A stretch of 64,000 bases of DNA. It comes from JAXGYX01 sp964487355. GTDB lineage: Bacteria > Bacillota > Clostridia > Saccharofermentanales > Fastidiosipilaceae. The notes under the pieces are model-generated. The model was not told the DNA's origin, did not search any database, and saw only the letters and a list, made by a program, of their open reading frames with translations. The DNA is taken from positions 1-64,000 of the forward strand of contig CAZAPS010000005.1 of NCBI GenBank assembly GCA_964487355.1, written 5' to 3'. Numbering within the stretch: position 1 is the first letter of the stretch; each line of letters opens with the position of its first letter. The position numbers were made by a program, and so were the translations under genes. Positions 8,616 to 16,600 of the stretch are shown here, piece by piece.

Positions 8616-8684
8616 TCAGATTCGATTATTAAACGGTACGCGCGGACATGTGCGCCGCGACACGCCGACCACTGCCCTCATAAA

Positions 8685-10289
8685 TCATTGATTGTTTTTC
8701 GCCGCCGCGAAGACCAGGTCCTCCTTGGTTTTACTGGCGGCTTTCGCATGCTCAAACTCTGCTTGGATCTCCGCGGAGGGTTTCTTGGTAAGCAAGGAAA
8801 CAAGCACAATCGCCAGGCAGGAAATCAGAAAAGCCGGCAGTAGCTCATACACATCCAGCGCTCCACCCAACGGACGCAGCAACAGCTTCCAGATGAAAAC
8901 CATCGAGCCGCCAGCGACCATGCCGGCGACCGCGCCTGAACGTGTGACCCGCTTCCAAAACAGCAGGAACAACATGACCGGTCCAAATGTGGCGCCGAAT
9001 CCCGCCCAGGCAAATGAAACGACCTGGAAGATAATTGAATTTTCATCCAATGCGATGAGCATCGAAACGACCGCGATCAACAGTAAGGTAATTCGGGAAA
9101 CGATCATGACATGTCTGTCGGTCGCGTCTTTTTTGAATATACCCTGGTACAGGTTTTTTGCCACGGAGGATGAGGCGATCAGCAGATAGGAATCCGACGA
9201 ACTGATCGTCGCGGCTAAAATACCCGCCATCACCAGTCCGGCAAGAACAGCCGGCAATAGATTGGTGGACATGGTGATGAGTATGTTTTCCGCCTGAGAG
9301 GCTGTGCCCAACGCCGTCGGAAACAGCGCTCTTCCCATGAGGCCCATGACAACCGCGGCGAACAACGAGATAAATACCCAAACCGTCGCGATGCGTCTGG
9401 AAGCGGTCAATTCATTTTTATGACGGATCGCCATGAAACGCAGCAGTACCTGAGGCATGCCAAAATAGCCGAGTCCCCATGACATCGTCGAGACGATGGT
9501 CTTTAACGTGTAAGGCGTGGCCACGGGCTCAAACTGAGGCACACCCGCCTGCACGACCTGAGCTCCGTCTTTCAGCACCGGAGACGCCATGCCAAAAAAT
9601 TCCAAAAACCCCGGGAACGCGCGCACATTTTCAACAATCTGGCTCACGCCTCCGGCCGCGTAAATCGCTGTGCCGACGATTGTGACCAACGCGAAGATCA
9701 TCACGATCGCTTGAATGAAATCGGACACACTCTCGGCGAGGAAACCACCGATCACGGTGTAAAGCACAACAAACACCGCTCCGATCACCATCGCGACAAA
9801 ATAGGAAACGTTAAATAGAGCACTGAACAATTTACCGACCGTCACAAAACAGCTCGAGGCGTATACGGTGAAAAACACCAGTATGAACAACGCCGAGACC
9901 GTCATCAGAACCGGCTTGTCCTCTTTAAATCGTTTCGAGAAGAACTCAGGCAAAGTGATGGAGTTGCCGGCGACCTCTGAATAACAGCGCAGACGTTTGC
10001 TGACGATCAGCCAATTGATATAGGTGCCAAGACCCAGTCCGAGCGCCGTCCAGAACGCGTCGGACAGGCCCATCCAGTACGCGACGCCCGGCAGCCCCAT
10101 CAGCAGCCAGCCGCTCATGTCGGACGCCTCGGCGCTCATGGCCGTGACCCAGGGGCCCAAAGTCCTTCCCCCCAGAAAGAAATTTTCCGTGCTGGCGTTG
10201 GCGCGTTTAAAAAAGAACACGCCCACACCGACGATGATCAACATGTATGCGATCATCGTGATCATTATCTTGATTTGATCATGATTCAT
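8685..10289 (-). CDS. putP: Sodium/proline symporter, SSS family
   Basis: 534 residues with about 13 predicted transmembrane helices. It closely follows the PutP pattern: FFLGGRTLGPWVTAMSAEAS near residues 37-56, then DMSGWLLMGLPG, and a Na+-site helix with ISSSDSYLLIASSS. It is a plasma-membrane importer of proline or a related solute driven by Na+. The start ATG 10289 follows AAGGAG at seven bases. It stands alone on the minus strand, with no proline catabolic gene nearby, so a role in osmoprotection or nitrogen supply is possible. The 187 bases upstream (10290-10476) form a divergent, AT-rich region shared with the AI-2E-family gene. The exact substrate is inferred. Confidence 0.9.
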   Translation of the reverse strand: MNHDQIKIMITMIAYMLIIVGVGVFFFKRANASTENFFLGGRTLGPWVTAMSAEASDMSGWLLMGLPGVAYWMGLSDAFWTALGLGLGTYINWLIVSKRLRCYSEVAGNSITLPEFFSKRFKEDKPVLMTVSALFILVFFTVYASSCFVTVGKLFSALFNVSYFVAMVIGAVFVVLYTVIGGFLAESVSDFIQAIVMIFALVTIVGTAIYAAGGVSQIVENVRAFPGFLEFFGMASPVLKDGAQVVQAGVPQFEPVATPYTLKTIVSTMSWGLGYFGMPQVLLRFMAIRHKNELTASRRIATVWVFISLFAAVVMGLMGRALFPTALGTASQAENILITMSTNLLPAVLAGLVMAGILAATISSSDSYLLIASSSVAKNLYQGIFKKDATDRHVMIVSRITLLLIAVVSMLIALDENSIIFQVVSFAWAGFGATFGPVMLFLLFWKRVTRSGAVAGMVAGGSMVFIWKLLLRPLGGALDVYELLPAFLISCLAIVLVSLLTKKPSAEIQAEFEHAKAASKTKEDLVFAAAKNNQ

Positions 10290-10476
10290 ACCTTTTCTCC
10301 TTGTGCATAATTTTTACAAAACACGTCAGACATTATAGCAAAAAAACGCGTGACAGAGAATTTAGCGTTTGGTCGTTTTTCTCACAAAAAAATAGTATGA
10401 TAAAACGAACGTTTACGGTCCGGCGCTGTCGTCACATTTAGAAGCGTCAAAACGCTTTTAAGGAGGCGCGAAACGA

Positions 10477-11856
10477 ATGGACTTGAACAAAAAAAACGTG
10501 CGGACAATTCTGTTGATCATCACGTTCGCGGTCGCCGCGCACTGGCTGTTTCAAAATTTAGGCTACATTCCCGATACAATCCGGACGGTCACCTCTTTTT
10601 TATCGCCTTTCATCATCGGCTGCGCGATCGCCTATATTCTCAATCTGCCAACCCGTTTCCTTGAAAACATCCTGTTTCGAAAAGAATGGAAAAAGGGCGA
10701 CTCCGTCCGCCAACGGATCAAGCGCCCCATCTCAATGGTATTGGCCACCATCCTGGTGCTTGGCGCTTTTATCGGAGTCATGGTGATTGTCATCCCCCAA
10801 TTGATCACGGCGCTTCAAACATTGATCGCCGACCTGCCGAACGCCATCGCCCGCGCTCAAACCTGGCTGGATAAATTCGAGTTTGACTCCCCCGACATCA
10901 GCAATTTCATCGACTCGATCGGCTACAGCATACAGGAGCTGTCCTCATCGCTAACCAAATGGCTGACGCAGACCGCCGGTACCCTGATCAACGCCACTCT
11001 CGAATATTCCGTCACCTTGATCCGCTTTTTGGTCAGTTTCTTTATTGGCTTGATCTTTTCGTTCTATCTGATCATGAAAAAAGAGAAGATCGGCATGCAG
11101 GCCAACGCCCTGCTTTACGCTGTGGTTCCCGAATCTCGGGCCGACAATGTGCGCACCTTTTTCACTCGCTCAAACCGAGTCTTCAGCAGTTTTTTGTCCG
11201 GGCAGGTTTTGGAAGCCGGCATACTCGGCGTGCTGATGACCGTGACCTTGATCGTGTTTGACTTCCCCTACGCCCTGCTGATCGGTGTTTTGATCGGCAT
11301 CACCGCGGTCATCCCCATTCTTGGTGGCTGGATCGGCGGAGTCGTCGGCGCGATTTTGGAGCTGACGGTCTCACCGATGACCATGGTCTACTACATTATT
11401 GTGTTTTTGGTCGTGCAACAATTTGAAGGCAACGTCATCTATCCCCGCATGGTCGGTAAAAAAGTCGGACTGCCGGCGATCTGGGTGCTGGTGGCCGTCA
11501 CGCTGGGCGCTTCGCTGGGCGGCGTGTTCGGCGCCTTCATCAGCATACCGGTCGCCAGTGTGATCTATGAATATATGTCGGACATGGTGGCGCGCCGGCT
11601 CAAGAAGAATCGTATTTCGGCCGACAAGCTGATGCCCGCGGACAGCGATGTGAAAACCTCATTGATCAAGCGTGAAGCCGGCGAGACACGGCTGGAGAAG
11701 ACGGACGCCGGACAGACGCGCAAAGAGCCGGAGCAAGCTGAGAAATCCTGGTGGGACCGAGTGCTGGACGCCCTGAAGCGCCCACAAGAAGCGCAAAAGG
11801 AGAAAAAAGAAGCGAAAAGCCGAAAGAACGGCGACGACAACAATAATGACGAATGA
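10477..11856 (+). CDS. AI-2E family transporter (PerM/DUF20 permease)
   Basis: 459 residues. Paired N-terminal helices, an amphipathic region, and then a membrane core with the family signature GVLIGITAVIPILGGWIGGVVGA and later VIYPRMVGKKVGLPAIWVL. The C-terminal 80 or so residues are highly charged (many Lys, Glu and Arg) and cytoplasmic, longer than in many relatives. Members have been linked to autoinducer-2 export, Na+/H+ exchange or general efflux, so no substrate can be assigned. The start ATG 10477 lies after AAGGAGG with a 10-base gap. It diverges from putP and is convergent with the dehydrogenase that follows. Confidence 0.87.
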   Translation: MDLNKKNVRTILLIITFAVAAHWLFQNLGYIPDTIRTVTSFLSPFIIGCAIAYILNLPTRFLENILFRKEWKKGDSVRQRIKRPISMVLATILVLGAFIGVMVIVIPQLITALQTLIADLPNAIARAQTWLDKFEFDSPDISNFIDSIGYSIQELSSSLTKWLTQTAGTLINATLEYSVTLIRFLVSFFIGLIFSFYLIMKKEKIGMQANALLYAVVPESRADNVRTFFTRSNRVFSSFLSGQVLEAGILGVLMTVTLIVFDFPYALLIGVLIGITAVIPILGGWIGGVVGAILELTVSPMTMVYYIIVFLVVQQFEGNVIYPRMVGKKVGLPAIWVLVAVTLGASLGGVFGAFISIPVASVIYEYMSDMVARRLKKNRISADKLMPADSDVKTSLIKREAGETRLEKTDAGQTRKEPEQAEKSWWDRVLDALKRPQEAQKEKKEAKSRKNGDDNNNDE

Positions 11857-11927
11857 TTCTTTTTTCCCCAGCACACCGCACCGGGCCAGCCTGCCATTAG
11901 CGGACCGGAACCGTTAAGATTTGGCGA

Positions 11928-13085
11928 TCATTTCACGCTGTCCGGTGATATCCAGACATTGCCGTTTCTGTTGCTGTCGACACACGCCTGAACAAATCGA
12001 ACACCGTCGACACCATCTTGAATCTTCGGGTAAAAATAGTTGGACTCGTCCTTGACGATTTTATTTTTCTTATCGAGCAGATGGCGGCAGTATTCGTGGT
12101 AAATATTGGCGAACGCTTCATAAAAGCCTTCGGGATGGCCGGCGGGTATCCGCGAAATCGCACGACTTTCCTCACTAAGATAGTCGCGGTTGGCCGAGTA
12201 AATCTGCACGGGTCCGTTAAGCAAGGCCACATGTAAATGAGTCATATCTTCATGAGACCATTGAATCGATCCTTTTTCTCCATATATTTTTAGTTCGATG
12301 GTGCAATCATGGCCGATCGCCACGTTGCTGGTCCAACACAGACCATGCGCGCCACCTTCAAGGTCCAATATGATGCGCGAGGTGGTTTCCAGCGGCGTTG
12401 TCTCAGGATAGTAACTAAAGTCCGCCAGCACCCGGTTGAGTTTTAAGTTGGTCATCGCTTTCACCAGATAATAGAGATGGACGCCTGTGGCGGCGGTGGC
12501 ATTGGAGTTTCCGGCGATTTCGGGATCCGAAAACCACGCGGCAAAATTCTTTTCCCCGCTGTGCAGGCCAAGCATCATCCAGTCCTGCGGATACAGCGCG
12601 ACCACATCAATGATTCGTCCGATGACGCCGGACTCGATCAAGTGGCGACATTCGCGCATGATGGGATAATGCGCGTAAGTATAGGTGACACAGACCTCTT
12701 TGTCATTTTGTTCGGCGATCGCCTTGAGTTCTTCTGCCTCGGCGACGGTCAGCGTGAATGGCTTTTCACAGACCACATTGATGCCATGCTCAAGAAAACA
12801 TTTCGCCACTTCGTAATGTGTGTGATTTGGTGTGACGATGCTGACAAAATCAATACAATCCGCTCGCGCGGATTCTTGGCGCGCCATTTCACGGTAGTCG
12901 GCGTAGATGCGATCAGCCGGGACACCCCAAAACAACCCATCCTTAATATTACGTTCTCCGTCCCGCGTGAAGCTGCCCGCCGCAAGCACCGCAAGATTGT
13001 CCATGGCCGCTCCTCTTCGGTGACTGTTGCCGATATTTCCGTCATTTCCACCACCAACCATGCCAAATTGAAGTTTTGTTCTCAT
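11928..13085 (-). CDS. Gfo/Idh/MocA family NAD(P)-dependent oxidoreductase
   Basis: 385 residues. The N-terminal Rossmann fold has FGMVGGGNDGNIG as the dinucleotide-binding loop. VTPNHTHYEVAKCFL and the family motif CEKPFTLTVAEAEELK follow. The C-terminal alpha/beta domain carries GVHLYYLVKAM in the place of the usual catalytic His motif. Such enzymes oxidise or epimerise sugars, inositols or related polyols. There is no sugar transporter or kinase nearby to name the substrate. The start was set at MRTKLQFG (ATG 13085), which has a GGAAAGGA stretch upstream; the open frame continues a further 51 codons without support. Confidence 0.85.
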   Translation of the reverse strand: MRTKLQFGMVGGGNDGNIGNSHRRGAAMDNLAVLAAGSFTRDGERNIKDGLFWGVPADRIYADYREMARQESARADCIDFVSIVTPNHTHYEVAKCFLEHGINVVCEKPFTLTVAEAEELKAIAEQNDKEVCVTYTYAHYPIMRECRHLIESGVIGRIIDVVALYPQDWMMLGLHSGEKNFAAWFSDPEIAGNSNATAATGVHLYYLVKAMTNLKLNRVLADFSYYPETTPLETTSRIILDLEGGAHGLCWTSNVAIGHDCTIELKIYGEKGSIQWSHEDMTHLHVALLNGPVQIYSANRDYLSEESRAISRIPAGHPEGFYEAFANIYHEYCRHLLDKKNKIVKDESNYFYPKIQDGVDGVRFVQACVDSNRNGNVWISPDSVK

Positions 13086-13271
13086 ATGTGATTCCTTTCC
13101 TTCAGTCCGTGTCTTTTGAGCATGGTTCCATGATAGCTCATATTGATCCGCCGGGGCCCGGTTCATGTCTGTGAATCTGAAATTATCTGATAAAGCAGAA
13201 AACATACGATACCTGTTATTCGTAAAATGGATGGCCATTATTACAAATATGTATACAGAATATTGATTTCG

Positions 13272-13302
13272 TTTACCGCCGAAATCTCAATTGTGCTACA
13301 CT
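13272..13302 (+). promoter_or_regulatory. Candidate promoter for the phosphate transporter operon
   Basis: TTTACC (13272-13277) and TACACT (13297-13302) with a TG extension at 13294-13295 and a 19-base spacer. It lies about 75 bases before the pit start, in the 293-base region between the dehydrogenase and pit. Nothing else was recognised in that region; no clear Pho box was seen. Confidence 0.35.
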
Positions 13303-13378
13303 TTTGTCTGGTATCAATTAGATTAATATACTTGTGATCCAATGCGACGAAACGCGACTAAATGCGGAGGAATAGTCT

Positions 13379-14407
13379 ATGTCCATAGCTTTGGCTACCA
13401 TCATTGTATTGATCCTGGCGGTAATTTTTGTGAACGGATGGACAGATGCTCCAAACGCCATCGCGACCGCCGTCTCAACTCGATCGATCACCCCCAAGGG
13501 GGGCGTCATCATGGCCGCCATATTCAATCTGATAGGCGTGCTTGTGATGACCTTGATCAACGCCAAAGTGGCCGAAACCATCAGTAAAATGTGTCGGTTC
13601 GACCTGGTGGGCAATGGAGAGGGACAAGAGCCCACGATTGTGCTCGCGGCCGCGATGTTCGCCATTGTCTTATGGGCGGTGATCGCCTGGTTTTTTGGCA
13701 TTCCGACAAGTGAGAGTCACGCTCTGATCGCCGGCCTGACCGGTTCGGCGTTCGCGTTGGGTGGCTTGCGAGCGATCAGCATGTCTGAATGGGGCAAGGT
13801 TTTGATCGGTTTGGCCATCTCGTCGATATTGGGTTTCACGTTTGGCTATGTCTTCAACAAAATTCTTGAACGAACCTGCAGAGGGCTCAATCGCAAAAAG
13901 GCGAATTCATTTTTTCGTTTTGGTGAGAAAATCGCCGCCGGCATCATGGCTTTTCTGCATGGGGCGCAGGACGGACAAAAGTTCATCGGCGTGTTTTTAT
14001 TGGGACTGTATTTGAATGGCATTGTGCAAAAGACGCCTGACGGCTTTTTTGAGATTCCTTTCTGGCTTATGTTGCTTTGCGCGATTGTCATGGGGCTTGG
14101 CACCTCCATTGGCGGTTACCGCATCATCAAATCTGTTGGGATGGACATGGTCAAACTTGAAGTGCATCAGGGATTCGCGTCCGACATCGCTGCCGCTTCC
14201 TGCCTGATGTTGTCCACGTTGTTTGGCATACCAATCAGCACGACTCATACCAAGACAACCTCGATGGTGGGTGTGGCCTGTTCCAGAAGAGCGTCAGCCG
14301 TCGATTGGAATGTGGTGCGTGAAATGTTTTCGGCCTGGATTATCACTTTCCCCTTCTGTGGTTTTATCGGCTACCTGATGGCAAAAATATTTATGTTTAT
14401 TTTCTAA
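13379..14407 (+). CDS. pit: Inorganic phosphate transporter, PiT family
   Basis: 342 residues, hydrophobic. It carries the duplicated PiT signature: near the N-terminus FVNGWTDAPNAIATAVSTR, and in the second half a degenerate copy around FLHGAQDGQKFIGV. GIPTSESHALIAGLTG and GIPISTTHTKTTSMVG are the paired conserved membrane loops. It is a low-affinity phosphate symporter (H+- or cation-coupled) of the cytoplasmic membrane. The start ATG 13379 follows GGAGG with eight bases. The next gene begins 18 bases after its stop, so the two form an operon. Confidence 0.93.
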   Translation: MSIALATIIVLILAVIFVNGWTDAPNAIATAVSTRSITPKGGVIMAAIFNLIGVLVMTLINAKVAETISKMCRFDLVGNGEGQEPTIVLAAAMFAIVLWAVIAWFFGIPTSESHALIAGLTGSAFALGGLRAISMSEWGKVLIGLAISSILGFTFGYVFNKILERTCRGLNRKKANSFFRFGEKIAAGIMAFLHGAQDGQKFIGVFLLGLYLNGIVQKTPDGFFEIPFWLMLLCAIVMGLGTSIGGYRIIKSVGMDMVKLEVHQGFASDIAAASCLMLSTLFGIPISTTHTKTTSMVGVACSRRASAVDWNVVREMFSAWIITFPFCGFIGYLMAKIFMFIF

Positions 14408-14425
14408 CAAATGGAGGATGGCGAT

Positions 14426-15052
14426 ATGGCTTTTTTCAAGAAAAAAGAAATCGATTATTATGAGCGTTTTGACCAAGCGAGCAACCTCGCGACCAAGGCG
14501 GCCAAACGACTGGATGAATTGATGGACAACTACACCGATGTGGCTAAAAAAGCGACAGAGATACATGATATCGAAAATGAGGCCGACATCATTTTTCATA
14601 AAACAGTCAGGGATCTTTCACGTGCGTTCATCACCCCGATAGACAGAGAAGACATCTTGCAAATCGCCGGCAACATCGACGACATCGTCGACTATATCGA
14701 GGACATCGCCAACATGATGGACATGTTCTCAATCCGGCAAATTCCGCAGCCCGCCAAAGATATGACCGCTCTCATTGTGAGATCTTGTACCGCGCTGGAA
14801 ATGACGGTGAATGAATTCAGACACTTTAAAAAATCGGACAAACGTCTGGCCCAGCTAATCATTCAGGTAAACCAGTTTGAAGAGGAGGGCGATCGTTTTT
14901 ACCGTCAGACTGTGAAGGATCTATATCTCACCGAGACCAATCCCGTCGAACTGATGAAATGGAAAGAGATTTACGACAAAATGGAAGACACGCTCGATGT
15001 CTGCGAAGAGGTCGCCAATTTACTTGAAGCCATGGCGATAAAGAATAGTTGA
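14426..15052 (+). CDS. DUF47 PhoU-like partner of the PiT transporter
   Basis: 208 residues, almost entirely helical and charged. It has the PhoU-like repeat with acidic metal-binding motifs: IHDIENEADIIFH and later NQFEEEGDRFYR. DUF47 proteins are commonly encoded directly after pit and are thought to regulate phosphate uptake. The start ATG 14426 lies eight bases after GGAGG (14413-14417); the earlier in-frame ATG at 14411 overlaps this site and is unlikely. No terminator is evident in the 138 bases that follow. Confidence 0.9.
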   Translation: MAFFKKKEIDYYERFDQASNLATKAAKRLDELMDNYTDVAKKATEIHDIENEADIIFHKTVRDLSRAFITPIDREDILQIAGNIDDIVDYIEDIANMMDMFSIRQIPQPAKDMTALIVRSCTALEMTVNEFRHFKKSDKRLAQLIIQVNQFEEEGDRFYRQTVKDLYLTETNPVELMKWKEIYDKMEDTLDVCEEVANLLEAMAIKNS

Positions 15053-15190
15053 TTCGCGCCGGTGGACTATGATCATCCGAGCGCGGTCAATCAGGGTGTG
15101 CCGGCTATCGCGATGGCGGATGGCGGACGTGTTCAGACATTGACAGCTGCGTCCTCAGCATAATAACCAAGTGGCGCGATACTGTGGATA

Positions 15191-16105
15191 CTACAACTTG
15201 ACAATCGTTGTTTTTTTAATCGGGACTCTGGCGGACGGGACTTGGCGTGAAGCCTTTTCTATATGCGTTTTTTGATCGTCAAAGAAAATATGCGCGTTAA
15301 ATGCTTTTAGCACATCGGTCTTTTCGATTCCACCCAGGAAAAAGACCTCATCCACTCTAACATTCCACGCTCGAAACGTCCGAATCACTCTCTCGTGAGC
15401 CGGAGCGTTACGCGCGGTGACAAGGGCCGTTCTGATTGGCGCTCCATCCTTGGGAAAATTCGCTTGAATCAGTGATATGGTTCGTAAAAGCTTCGCAAAG
15501 GGGCCTTCCGGCAGGGGACTTTTCGCATTGTTTTGCTCATGCTTGGAGAACGCCTCCAAACCTTCGGACTGGAAGATCTTTTCCGACGCGTCTGAAAAGA
15601 TCACAGCGTCTCCATCAAACGCGATTCTAATTTGCTCAATGCCTTCTGAAGGATCAGTTGGAAAATCTGCATGCGAACATATGATTCCCGCCGCGATATT
15701 GGCGTCGATGGCTTCCTGCACATCATCTTCATTCGCGGATAAGAACAGATCAGTCTTAAATGCCGGCAAATAGGACGATACGGACGATCCGCCAACCAGC
15801 GCCGCTCTCGTTATATTGAGACCATAGTGTTCCAGAGAGTTGAAAATTCTCAGACTGGTATCCGCGCTATTTCTTGAGATGATAATGATCTCGACCAGAT
15901 CCTGTCGATTGGTGTTCAAATGATGCAAAGCCTTTACAAGAGGAAATCCGGTTCCGGGTCGCAATATTTCATCTTCATGGGCGATCTGATATTTCGAGTA
16001 AGCCTCGAGCCCTTCCTGCTCATAGATTTTGTTTTCTATCTCTAAATCAAATAGAGCACGCGATGAGATCCCAACAACAAGTTTATCAGTTAAAGTCAAT
16101 GACAT
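15191..16105 (-). CDS. 5'-nucleotidase, cytosolic NT5C1 (PF06189) family
   Basis: 304 residues. It matches the NT5C1 family of nucleoside monophosphate phosphatases: VVGISSRALFDLE near the start, FPLVKALHHLN, a central RIAFDGDAVIFSDASE with the HAD-like aspartates, RTALVTARNAPAHERVIRT, and the C-terminal FFLGGIEKTDVLKAF and IFFDDQ. It is predicted to hydrolyse AMP/IMP-type nucleotides in the cytoplasm. It stands alone, downstream of tRNA-Leu(CAG) on the same strand but separated from it by that tRNA's terminator. Confidence 0.85.
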   Translation of the reverse strand: MSLTLTDKLVVGISSRALFDLEIENKIYEQEGLEAYSKYQIAHEDEILRPGTGFPLVKALHHLNTNRQDLVEIIIISRNSADTSLRIFNSLEHYGLNITRAALVGGSSVSSYLPAFKTDLFLSANEDDVQEAIDANIAAGIICSHADFPTDPSEGIEQIRIAFDGDAVIFSDASEKIFQSEGLEAFSKHEQNNAKSPLPEGPFAKLLRTISLIQANFPKDGAPIRTALVTARNAPAHERVIRTFRAWNVRVDEVFFLGGIEKTDVLKAFNAHIFFDDQKTHIEKASRQVPSARVPIKKTTIVKL

Positions 16106-16146
16106 GGTTGTACGCCTCTTGTTTTTAGATATTTGAGCTTGAAAAG

Positions 16147-16198
16147 CGATAAAACAAAACAGTCACGATCGAGGAATGATATCCACAATCGTGACTGT
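16147..16198 (-). terminator. Intrinsic terminator of tRNA-Leu(CAG)
   Basis: ACAGTCACGAT (16159-16169) pairs with ATCGTGACTGT (16188-16198), a perfect 11-base stem. Read on the minus strand, it is followed by a T-rich tail (GTTTTGTTTTATCG). Confidence 0.75.
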
Positions 16199-16205
16199 GC
16201 TACAC

Positions 16206-16292
16206 TGGTGCGGGAAACAGGACTTGAACCTGCATGAGAGTCCTCTCACTAATACCTGAAACTAGCGCGTCTGCCAATTCCGCCATTCCCGC
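16206..16292 (-). tRNA. tRNA-Leu (anticodon CAG)
   Basis: On the minus strand GCGGGAA (16292-16286) pairs with TTCCCGC (16216-16210), then the discriminator A and an encoded CCA (16208-16206). The anticodon loop TTCAGGT gives CAG, which reads CUG. A long variable arm (GAGAGGACTCTC) confirms a class II tRNA. Confidence 0.97.
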
Positions 16293-16326
16293 GAAACATC
16301 ACATCGATCAATCAAGTGCAAAGAGA

Positions 16327-16355
16327 ATTATAGTTGCATTGAATCGCAAAGTCAA
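16327..16355 (-). promoter_or_regulatory. Sigma-A type promoter of tRNA-Leu(CAG)
   Basis: On the minus strand TTGACT (16355-16350), a 17-base spacer and a perfect TATAAT (16332-16327). The tRNA starts 35 bases after the -10. Confidence 0.8.
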
Positions 16356-16424
16356 GCGAAGCTTTTGATCGACGGCACTCAGGTGACCCCAATTAAAAGC
16401 ACCTCTCGGGCGGATCGCGCTTAG

Positions 16425-16433
16425 TGATATAAT
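16425..16433 (+). promoter_or_regulatory. Extended -10 promoter candidate for the helicase gene
   Basis: TGATATAAT, that is TG-n-TATAAT, at 16425-16433. No convincing -35. It lies about 168 bases before the helicase start, in the 308-base region between the tRNA and the helicase (16293-16600). That region otherwise holds the tRNA promoter on the other strand. Confidence 0.4.
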
Positions 16434-16600
16434 TTTTCGAGGTTTGATTTCAACGACTTCGGGAAATCAAGTTTTGGATAAATGTTCGGCGTGCGAAATG
16501 TTTAAATCACATTTTCATTTCAACGCCCGCGCTCTGTATGTTAAAAGGTATTATTTAATATACAAGAACCGGTCTTAAAAATCTGCGATGAAACGGAGAG

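Noticed and set aside
12477..13091. 204-codon plus-strand frame opposite the Gfo/Idh/MocA gene
   Set aside because: No recognisable domain; the opposite strand has clear dinucleotide-binding and EKP motifs.
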